This document shows positions 34,701 to 44,099 of a stretch of DNA of 64,000 bases, in pieces. Made by a program: the position numbers and the translations under genes. The DNA comes from Epiperipatus broadwayi (taxonomy: Eukaryota > Onychophora > Udeonychophora > Euonychophora > Peripatidae). The notes below the pieces were generated by a model, which saw only the letters and a program-made list of their open reading frames with translations, searched no databases and was not told where the DNA came from. Every line of letters starts with the position of its first letter. Within the stretch, counting starts at the first letter, position 1. Location of the stretch: NCBI GenBank assembly GCA_028023455.1, contig JAQFVV010000013.1:4838001-4902000 (forward strand), read 5' to 3'.

Positions 34701-36262
34701 TATTTTAAATATCAGGTTATTAATAATAAAGGGAAAACAAACTATCCTGGATAGTAGGATACCAGGAAACTCTTCAGAGTCATCAAACTTGTTTCTCACT
34801 TAAACAGTGTATAAATTTAAATAAGCATTGTAAAGGCTGCGTAAAATATTTGCATAATCTAAATAAAATTTGCATATACATATTAATTTTTAATATACAT
34901 ATATATGAAATAAATTGACTGATATGCTTGGTAAATATTTGTAACCAAGCAAATTTTTAAAGATTTGCAACACACTCTCCTAGTACTTGTTATAAATCTT
35001 GACTTATAAAACGAACTATAGTTGAGTGTAAAAACATTTTAGATCTCTTTCCCTCATTGTATCTGTATTTTACCAGAAACCCTGGTTCGTCAAATGAGTT
35101 AGAAATTTGAAACATTTGAACATCCACAGAAATGATAGCCAGATTTTTCTACTTACATCTTTAAATACAATTAATTTGATTTTAGAACTTGAATGTTATA
35201 CATTGAGACATAATTCAATTTATAATGAACATTAGGAGAACATCTCAAATCTGAAACATTTGATTAGTTATACATATCCAAAAAATCTCAATGCATACTA
35301 TTTAATAGTTTTCTTCACAGAAAATATTTCCTCTTTCATACTGAAATTATTAAAATGCATTTAAGATGAAGATAAATAGCAATGTTAACCTGGATAACCA
35401 TTCATTGCAGTAAGAATTCAATCTTATGAAAAAGATTTTATGTGCATTATGTCAATATTGAAAATCTTCCAAAAGTTTCTGCCTACTTTAATGGAAAAAA
35501 ATAATTTCAAACAAATGCCTCTGTCAAGATTTTATACATACATTTTTGTATTTAATACAAAATGCAAACATTAGATAGTAAATATAAATCTTGTAAAAAT
35601 CTTGCCCCTATAATTATATCATCACGCATGTACAAACCATCTCAAAACTGATATCGTAGGAAATTTTTTTTGTCTATTGTTATTACATTATTACTTTTAA
35701 AGAGATATGTTTATAAAAATACTTTCACACATGATCATCATTACTGAAATACGAGTCCAAGAAGAAAAATAAAACTGAATTTAACCATATTTAGATTTTC
35801 ATTTGAATTACCCTTTTTTTTATTTTTTTTATCAAAATAGAGACTTTTGGGATATCCTATTTACTGTTAAAAAATGATATCTATAACAGTAGAAATCAAG
35901 TTTTTCTTTCTTGATTAATGTGATATGTTTTTAGAGTCTTCATGGCTATAGAAGTTATATAAAACAAATCATTATTAAAAAATATCTATGAGTATATATA
36001 TTTCCAAAGATAAAATCTGTCCATCGCCAGTATCAAATATTTTTTTAAGATGAAGTGAATTTTAAAAAAAATGTTTAAAAAATATTTTCCTAATATTAGG
36101 AAACATAAAAATAAATAAAATCTTTAAATAATTAAATATATCTGATATATATTTCATGTGCATGTAAAAATAAAAACTTTAAAACCATCTTTTATGGATG
36201 TTTTTTTTCTTCCTTTGACACCAGAAGAGAGATGACATCAAATAAGCATTTTATGATTCAGT
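31771..36262. other. Convergent 3' UTRs and intergenic DNA of ATG4 and PPM1L
   Basis: No coding support. AATAAA occurs on the plus strand at about 33236 and 33308. TTTATT (AATAAA on the minus strand) occurs at about 33787 and 33840. The two genes may therefore end within a few hundred bases of each other. TA/TG microsatellite DNA occupies about 32640-33030, and the two antiparallel open frames there are low-complexity artefacts. Confidence 0.5.
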
Positions 36263-36655
36263 TCATTTGATTCCATTTTTAGATACTTTAATAGCTTTTT
36301 TAAGTTTGAAATTTACTATCATAACTGTAATGTTATCCACAGAGCCTCGGTAAAATGCCTGTAAAACGATGCTTTTGGCCCCAAAGTGAGGTTCATCTAA
36401 TCTTTCTCTGATATAGGTGACTGCTTCTTCATTTGAAAATGTATCCCATAATCCATCTGTAGCTAAAATCATAAATTCTGGTTCAATATCCTTCAGATTG
36501 AAAGTTAATATATCTGGTTCAGCAATCACAAAGTTATGGTCTTTCAAGGGATAATCCCCAAGTGCTCGGGATGTTGCCAAAACACCTGCTACTCTCCAAA
36601 CTCCATTGAAACTAATAAAGCCACCAGCTTTCTTTATTCGTTTATGTTCTTTCAA
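36263..36655 (-). CDS. PPM1L: PPM1L-type PP2C phosphatase, last coding exon
   Basis: The exon opens after TTTAATAG (minus strand) in phase 0 with LKEHKRIKKAGGFISFNGVW and ends at TGA (36265-36263). It contains the conserved PP2C blocks RVAGVLATSRALGDYPLK, EFMILATDGLWDTFSNEEAV (metal-binding Asp of DGLWD) and YRGSVDNITVMIVNF (the C-terminal Asp-Asn metal site). PPM1L is a Mg/Mn-dependent Ser/Thr phosphatase known in vertebrates as an ER-membrane-anchored regulator of stress-kinase and ceramide-transport signalling. That role is family knowledge, not visible here. The membrane anchor would be in 5' exons outside the window. All catalytic residues expected in this part are present. Confidence 0.93.
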   Translation of the reverse strand: MKEHKRIKKAGGFISFNGVWRVAGVLATSRALGDYPLKDHNFVIAEPDILTFNLKDIEPEFMILATDGLWDTFSNEEAVTYIRERLDEPHFGAKSIVLQAFYRGSVDNITVMIVNFKLKKAIKVSKNGIK

Positions 36656-38795
36656 CTATTAAATGAAAAAAAATATGCAAATATTAAATATAATTAATTA
36701 ACAGAAAGTTTAAATTTATCATTTATTTTAAGTAAATTCTACATATGCTTATAATTTAAGCTTTTCAACCTCTTAATGCAATGTACTACAAAATCTTAAA
36801 ACACATCAATTTTATATTGAAGTTAAAAGTTGAACATTTATTAATTATATATAATTTTTTTAAAAAAGATTACTATTTCACATTTATTTTATAAGATTCA
36901 ATGAAATACAGAATTTCTCAACAGATGATATTTTTTGAGTTTATAACATTATTACTTTGAATCTCTTTTTTAAATATAATGGAAAACTGAGGATTTTGAG
37001 TTTAGGATTTTTGCATTATATGAACATAGAAGATATGAAGATCAAAACAGATTAATGAAAATAAAGACCTATTAAAGATTTAATTAGCATTATTTTCTTA
37101 TAATGTTAGTGAATAGATTAGAATGTTTTTTTGGACAGCTTATTTTTTCATAGTAATGATTAACAATTAGATACTTTATAGGAGATATATTGTTTCATAA
37201 TCTTGGTCTGCAACTTGGAAAAAACATCAAATGATATCCACCGGAAGAAAAAGTTATTGGCCATTACAAGTTTTCTAATTTTCTTTTTAATATATAAATT
37301 AGGATCTTGAATTTAACAAAATGCTTGAAGTCAGTAACTTTTATAAAGAAGAAAACAATATTGCTAGTGAATATAAATTTCAGTTTTCAGTCAGGAAGTA
37401 AAAAAATCAAGAGTATAGAATGACTATGCTTATAATAATTAGAATAAACATCCTAACAACAATCAAATATGGTCCAGATCTGGATAGTGAAATGAAGCTA
37501 TTATTAATAATAAAACTTCATACTACATGAAAAAAAAAACAACAAACATGTACAAATATAATAGTTTACCATGATATAGGACATCATTACATTGCAATTC
37601 TACAATTACTTACAAAAGGAGAATGAACATCAAATAATACTTGAAGCTGGGATTAATATTTAGATCTAATAATCAATATAGACTATCTACATTTGTATTT
37701 TTATGATCCTTGAGAAGTTTAGTTTCTTCTGTCTGCAAAATCTTTTGACTAATATAAAATATGACCAATTAAAGAATAATATTAAGTTGAATATACTTAG
37801 TAATAGATAAGAGTGAACCCCATGTAAGTGGTTTTTAAAAAACTTTAGGTAAACTGATTTTGATAAATGTAGAAGATCTGAAATTTTTGTAACAATAATA
37901 TTAATTATTCCGTTGATTCTTAGATAAAATTTTAGAGAAAAGTTGATGAGCAAATGTAATAGCTAATGTTATTATATATCTTTAATATACATCTCTGGAA
38001 GTAAGAATTTTGTAAGTAAAGGCTAGAACAATTTTCAAAATTTCAGCAATCTTATCTAGCACTCTGTATTAATCTATATAATTCAGGTTTCTAATGTTGC
38101 AAATCAGAACAATGTCATCCATTTGTCATAGTTTCAAGTTTTTTTTGCAATTATATTAAAATATCCAGTGGTGATTGTATCATTTGCTTAAGTTATTTGA
38201 CTAGGATGGGAAATAGAGATGGTGAATATAATTTTGTCCATGCATTGAATTACAGATTAACTTCACAGGATATGATTGCAATTATGGAATGACATTAACA
38301 TGGAAATACTAGTGGATTTTTATCAGATAATTACAAAATAATGTAAACAATTAACAGTGATAATAATATATATCCCTGTCACCTTCAATAAGATCAAAGT
38401 CAAAACTTGTTAGACATTTTAACTTTTTATATACACTAACGTAACGCAATTAACTGCTCCCCCATTTAACATGAAACACAAATTACTGCATCATTTCCTT
38501 GAATCCTGTTTACCTTAAATCAATTATATGTGATTTGCTGTCACCTTCAATGTTGTATATATATATCAATCTGCTCATATTTACTGTTACATCATTTTAA
38601 TCTGGACTGAATAATTTCTATGTTGAGAAATTTAATTCATTTAATAAGTTGGTAGTTTACACACTGAATCATCTTTATATCAATGTAATGTAATACTGGA
38701 AAAGGGGGGAAAAAATTCTAAATCTCATATTTCCCTGATGTCTGTAACAGGGCTATAATGTTGACCATTTAAAAAAACTACATAAGTGTTTGTAT
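36656..38795 (-). other. PPM1L intron, AT-rich
   Basis: First part, in plus coordinates, of the 16-kb intron between exons 36263-36655 and 52840-52970. No gene seen. Confidence 0.6.
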
Positions 38796-38921
38796 TAAAT
38801 TAAAACTAAATTGATAAAAAATCAAGTCATATGACCTAATTTTAATAAAGCTCCTATTTACAAATGTTATATATAGAGTAAGTTAAAAACAAACTCTTAT
38901 GAAGCTTCAAAAATACCCTCA

Positions 38922-38963
38922 ACCTCAGACCGCGGTTTCTGCCTCTAGCGTCATCAGTGAGGT
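38922..38963 (-). ncRNA. Type I hammerhead ribozyme, copy A
   Basis: Minus strand, 5' to 3': stem I strand ACCTCA (38963-38958), CTGATGA core (38957-38951), stem II region CGCTAGAGGCA, GAAA, stem III ACC/GGT with a 2-nt loop, GTC, then TGAGGT (38927-38922), a perfect complement of ACCTCA. Predicted cleavage follows the C of GTC. The closing stem II position is a C-A mismatch, which may lower activity. Confidence 0.8.
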
Positions 38964-39290
38964 GCTAGGGAATAAAAATACTAGAACGAGTCCAGCATTT
39001 TATCAATGCCTAACTATTGAGAAGAAAATCTGAAACTTTCAGACATTTAAATGTCCAAAAATCCAGCTATCTAGCTCAAATAGCCGTATGGGACTGAACT
39101 AAGTTCAGATACACCATATATTAATAGCTCTAGCAATATAAAATCGCCAAAGCATTAATAGCAAAAAACTAAAATTAAATTGATAAAAAATCAAGTCATA
39201 TGATCTAATTTTAATAAAGCTCCTATTTACAAAGGTTATATATAGAGTAAGTTAAAAACAAATTCTTATGAAGCTTCAAAAATACCCTCA

Positions 39291-39332
39291 ACCTCAGACC
39301 GCGGTTTCTGCCTCTAGCGTCATCAGTGAGGT
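39291..39332 (-). ncRNA. Type I hammerhead ribozyme, copy B
   Basis: The same 42-nt motif as copy A, 369 bases away in the same orientation, with no change in the core: ACCTCA at 39332-39327, CTGATGA next, and TGAGGT at 39296-39291. Confidence 0.8.
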
Positions 39333-39577
39333 GCTAGGGAATAAAAATACTAGAACGAGTCCAGCATTTTATCAATGCCTAACTATTGAGAAGAAAATCT
39401 GAAACTTTCAGAGCTATTAATATATGGTGTATCTGAACTTAGTTCAGTCCCATACGGCTATTTGAGTTAGATAGCTGGATTTTTGGACATTTAAATGTCT
39501 GAAAGTTTCAGATTTTCTTCTCAATAGTTAGGCATTGATAAAATGCTGGACTCGTTCTAGTATTTTTATTCCCCAGC

Positions 39578-39619
39578 ACCTCACTGATGACGCTAGAGGC
39601 AGAAACCGCGGTCTGAGGT
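39578..39619 (+). ncRNA. Type I hammerhead ribozyme, copy C (inverted)
   Basis: Plus strand: ACCTCA 39578-39583, CTGATGA 39584-39590, stem II region 39591-39601, GAAA 39602-39605, short stem III ending in GGTC (39610-39613) and TGAGGT 39614-39619. Outside the 6-bp stem, CCC (39572-39574) can pair with GGG (39623-39625) across an internal loop, as natural type I hammerheads often have for loop-loop contacts. Confidence 0.82.
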
Positions 39620-39695
39620 TGAGGGTATTTTTGAAGCTTCATAAGAGTTTGTTTTTAACTTACTCTATATATAACATTTGTAAATTAAAACTAAA

Positions 39696-40179
39696 ATGTT
39701 TATTGAGAAAAGATAATGACTGTGACCAGAAGAGTTTCTCGTAAGTCCAGCAATATAGGATAAAGAAAAAGATTTATATACAGAATTTGATCAATAAGCC
39801 AGAATACACTTGTCATAGCATTGGCTGATTTTGAAAATCAATTGCAATATTTATCATTACGAAAGCTTTGCATCAACTCTATGTCATTGACTTATAGTAT
39901 GACACAATCTATTAATTTTGTAAAGAATTACTTTGATTCATTATTTCTTGCTCAGATGCATCATACTTGGTAAAAATATAATAAATCTACAATGAACCTA
40001 GAATGTAAAGTCAAAAAAATGGATAGATATTTCCTCAGTAGAGGAGACCCATTCACTACAGAATGAGTTTTATGAGATGTTACATAAGAGCAAAATCATG
40101 AAGTTTGAAATAATGAGAATGACATATATAAGACAATCTACAGATAACATTTTTAATATGTGGAAAAGTAAACTTGTTA
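39696..40179 (-). other. PPM1L intron, no gene
   Basis: AT-rich spacer between the two hammerhead-bearing repeat families. Confidence 0.5.
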
Positions 40180-40445
40180 TAAATTAGCTATTAAAAAAAA
40201 AAATTGTAAATAGAGGAATTTGAACTCCGCATTTTTTAGTCTATTCATCCTCCACTCTATCTCAAGCAACTAACACCCATAATCACATATATGTGAAAAA
40301 GATACATGATCCCCAATATATGGATTTTATGCAAAATCGCCACTTGTCAGTTGGGCCAGATTAAAATCTCCCACAGATATATACAATCAGTGCTTGGTTT
40401 ATATTAAGATGGCAATTCCTCAAACTTCGATGGATATGTTTCAAT
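40180..40445 (-). repeat. Hammerhead/SINE-like family, copy 1 (degraded)
   Basis: Minus-strand copy of the family best seen at 40857-41110. Its core is decayed (CTGACAA at 40350-40344 instead of CTGATGA, and TAAAA instead of GAAA). Stem I is kept and even better (CCCAA with TTGGG), which helps define the ancestral structure. Near 40212-40222 it has a B-box-like GAGTTCAAATTCC on the minus strand. Confidence 0.6.
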
Positions 40446-40639
40446 CTTCTCACTCTTCTAATTATTCAACTGTCCATTTCATTAAAAAACCAATGATGGA
40501 ATGCTCAAAGTCCTTGTTGGATTTGATATTGTAGTCATACCTATGTAGACATTAAGTCAATCTAACTCTTATTGGATATTATGTATTCATATAAATAAGA
40601 GAGGGATGAGCTGAACTTATACAGAAAATGTAATCTATT

Positions 40640-40856
40640 TTTCAACAATATGTAGTTTTAAGGCAGTATGTAATTTGCTTATACTGAATGTTTCTTATAA
40701 ATATAAATAGAGGGATTTGAACTCAAGATTTTTCAGTCTATTCATCCACTCTCAAGCAACCGATACACATGATCACTCACATGCAATCTTCAGTATATGT
40801 ATGTATTTCATGCAGAACCAGCACTCATCAGTTGGACCAGATCATAATCTGTCCAT
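40640..40856 (-). repeat. Hammerhead/SINE-like family, copy 2
   Basis: Minus-strand copy, adjacent and inverted to copy 3, forming a foldback. It keeps CTGATGA (40831-40825), the GTGC...GCAT stem II and GAAA (40809-40806). The downstream stem I partner is changed. B-box-like GAGTTCAAATCCC lies at about 40727-40714. Confidence 0.65.
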
Positions 40857-41110
40857 TAAAGTTTGAAGAATTGCTATCTTAATATGAATCAAGCACTGAT
40901 TGTATATATGTGTGGGAGATTATGTTCTGGTCTAACTGATGAGTGCTGGTTCTGCATGAAATATATATATATATTGGGGATCATATATCTTTTGCATGTG
41001 TATGGTCATAGTATCAGTTGTTTGAGATAGAGTGAAGGATGAATAGACTGAAAGATCATGAATTCAAATCCCTCTCTCTATATATAAGAAACATTTAATA
41101 TAAGCAATTA
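40857..41110 (+). repeat. Hammerhead/SINE-like family, copy 3 (best copy)
   Basis: The plus-strand copy begins around AGTTTGAAGAATTGCTATCT, contains the hammerhead-like motif at 40926-40985, then an A-box-like TATCAGTTGTTTGAG (about 41011) and a B-box-like GAATTCAAATCCC (41060), and ends in AAACATTTAATATAAGCAATTAC. It is about 250 bp and encodes no protein. It forms an inverted pair with copy 2. Confidence 0.65.
40926..40985 (+). ncRNA. Hammerhead-like motif, second family
   Basis: CTGATGA (40936-40942), stem II GTGC/GCAT (40943-40946 with 40954-40957; first pair G-U) with a 7-nt loop, GAAA (40958-40961), an AT-repeat stem III, and a possible AUA cleavage site before TTGGGG (40974-40979). 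That segment pairs with GTCTAA upstream using G-U wobbles. Consensus with copies 1 and 2 improves stem I (CCAA/TTGG plus ATGAT/ATCAT across an internal loop). Activity is uncertain because stem III here is a TA microsatellite. Confidence 0.5.
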
Positions 41111-43599
41111 CACACTGCTTTAGAATTAAATAATGATAATTGTTTTTTGACTTAACTGGTAGCAAAATTTGAAAATTTTTTTTGAATAATTTGAAAAAAA
41201 AAAGGATTATCCGTGAGTCTTGTTTAAAAAAATAAAATGTGAAAAGCTCTTTTCTATATTCAAAACATGTAAACACAGATCATGGAGCAAAAATCTTTTT
41301 AAATGAATAAATGGGAAAATACAAAACTTATGCTTTACATTTAATGAAATCAATTGCAACATGAAAGTAAATCTCTCCAGATTTATTTTCTAGAAAAATA
41401 AATGCTTGATGTTCAATCATCTGATTAGACCAACTAAACAAAAATACAATGGTTAATGTTGAATTCCATAAATAATTTCAGAAACTAATATCTAATGAGT
41501 ATGGTCAGAATTATCTGCTCCACACACTAAGAATGATGATAAAGTAAAATTCAGAAACCACAGACTAGCATGGGAATAATATTTGATATTTAAGGAAGCA
41601 GATGGATGAAATAATAGAATTATGTTACAGTAATCAATAACTTAAAAATTGTTGATGTCCAAAGCAATCACATGTCTTTTTGGTTCAATATTTGAATAAT
41701 ATGAGTGACACCAATGTTTTCTGGTCCCCATAATTCTGCGATATATTAGATCATGAATATCATTCAACTAAATTCACATATGCATCTCTCATAAACATAG
41801 CAGAATATGATAGTAGTATATAGCCTTACTGTATTTTGAGAGAGCATGCCAGAATGTTTTAGCATTCAAAAACTACATCATTTCAAACTATGGAAATGGT
41901 GTGGCAATAAAATAGCAAGAGTTGAACTTCCTGTGAATAGTTGACAATATCTCATACAATGATAGTAAAGGAACATTGTGTCATTTATGGATAATGATTA
42001 AATTAGCTGTGGTCATAGCATTACCATATTATTACTGTCTAAACAAACCTGTGACTAACTTCTGCATATGCAATATTACTCATATCTGCATGCACTGTAT
42101 TATTTCACTTTGAATGATACTTTATGATCAATGAAATCATAAAAAATTTATAAGTTAATGCCTGCTTTCAATTTTTTGTTCATCCGATTCATGATAGAAA
42201 TGTCATATCACAACTATCTTTAAATACACAAAATTAGCTTGTGATTGCCACTGCTTGATAATGGATAAACTGAATAATATCTATAAAAGCTGCAACACAT
42301 CTTTAATGATTACTAATTGTATCTGCAATTTATGATCGCATGTCCCTGAAACATTTTATTGTTAATGAAGTTGGTATTGTTAAATATATATATATTAATC
42401 CAATTAGCATGAAACCAAAATCTAATATATCTTTCTTAGACTCTTGTATCTTTTGCAGACTGTTGCAATAGGTTGATAACTCTGATGAATTTATTTATCA
42501 TTAATTAGTGATGTACTCTTCAAGACTTGCATCATATGGGTTGCAATTTCTGTGATAGCTAAGCATATATGTAATTTGTTTTAAGAAATGAATTTTTAAT
42601 GTTTTCAATTTATGATTACTATTTAGGAAAATAAATAACTCACAACATATTATATACTATAGATTGGAATAATTGATACTTTCTGACAAATAATTCATAT
42701 TTTTTTATTAAATCAATATTGTAAATATATTTGCTATTAAATTATTCAATTTCCAGTATTATCCATTGTTTCAAAGAGATTATTTTTCTATTCCTGATTT
42801 TCAATACAGTATTCAGGATTAGTTTATGATCGTTTCTCTTTTACAATCTGAAATAATATAAATGTTAATAATAGAACATTAAGAAACAAATAGAAGAATT
42901 CAATGCAAAATAGAAGTAATATGAAAAGATATGTAAAAAATATAGATCTTTCCCTTATGAACAGTGTTAGAGATAGGAAGATAAAATTCTGTGTAAACTT
43001 CAGTTTAAGATCAGAAGAAACATTAATAGATGAAATAGATTATACCTAGTTATAATAATATTGTTATTTTCTAAACCTGCAATCATACGCCACAATTTTT
43101 AAATTTACCCAAGCCACAATTTGCATTGTATTTTACTTTTTTATATTACACTCCTAATGCTTGAAAAATCATTTTTTTCTCTGGCTTTGAAATAGATATA
43201 AAAAGTTAAAATTAGATGTAATCTGACTTACAATTTCTGAAATATGATTAATGGGGTTCAGTAAATGCAAAATAACAGCTAAATATAATTTTTCATCTAT
43301 TGGTATTATATTTCATTTTAAACTAAAATCTATGTACAGTTCAGGGGAATTTGCACTTTTTATATTATTTCTATTTCATTTTGATTTCTTTTTGTTTTGC
43401 TTTTTCTTAAAGTTTCATTATTAACGGTCCCTCAAAATTTACAAAGTTTTTATTTTTTAGAAATTGTGTTTTACTAACATCAAGATATATTATTAAAGTA
43501 GATACAATAATTATAATTGTTTGCATTTCTGATTTTGTAGCTGTTCATGATTTATTATATCCAAATTTTAATATAAACTTTAAAATAATTTTAAAAAAA
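41111..43599 (-). other. PPM1L intron, AT-rich
   Basis: No gene, RNA or repeat family recognised beyond simple TA tracts. Confidence 0.5.
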
Positions 43600-44099
43600 T
43601 AGAAACAAACAATTTTCTATAAATAAATAAAAAAATCAACCTGACTTTCATTCCTTATTGGAACCTTATCAAGATAATATTTCTTTTTACAAAATCATAA
43701 GCAATGCACTGTGATTTCTTATTTGGAGTCATGAATCTCTTAACCACTATGCCTAGAGAAACTTTTACCTTCCCTTTTCATTCCCTGCCCTAAGTTTTCC
43801 CCATATTCTTTTCTATCCTGCTTCATCCCATTTCCACAACATAATCTTTGTCAACTACATGGATTTTATATCTAAATCCCCCTTATCTTTTCCCAAACCC
43901 AGCATAAAAAACAAGAATCCACTTTCTGTATAATCTCTTTGTTTATATTTATTCTTCCACAACTTTATTGTTTGTACCCTTTCTGCTTGCAGTCATTTAC
44001 ATTCAATTAACAAATGCCTAATATTTTCTATGCCTTCCTTACATAACTTGCAGACTAAATCACCCATATTTTTCCATTTATGTGTATATTCCCTTGTTG

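Larger units (their letters stand above)
38811..39680. mobile_element. Hammerhead-ribozyme-bearing repeat insertion (two direct units plus one inverted)
   Basis: A 369-bp unit (about 38807-39175, minus orientation) is followed directly by a second unit truncated at about 39411. A reverse-complement copy then runs 39411-39680. The copies are nearly identical. The block is bracketed by TAAATTAAAACTAAA at 38796-38810 and 39681-39695, identical over 15 bases, a possible target duplication. Part of that A-rich sequence also occurs at the unit junction, so the true duplication may be shorter. Each unit contains one type I hammerhead motif. No protein is encoded. Tandem units of this size with a type I hammerhead resemble animal retrozymes or isolated Penelope pseudo-LTRs. 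Confidence 0.75.

Noticed and set aside
39535-39744. 69-codon frame spanning hammerhead copy C
   Set aside because: The frame crosses the structured RNA motif and the element border, and has no domain.
40936-40942. CTGATGA here as coding or splice-related signal
   Set aside because: The conservation pattern among the three copies follows paired stems, not codons or splice sites.
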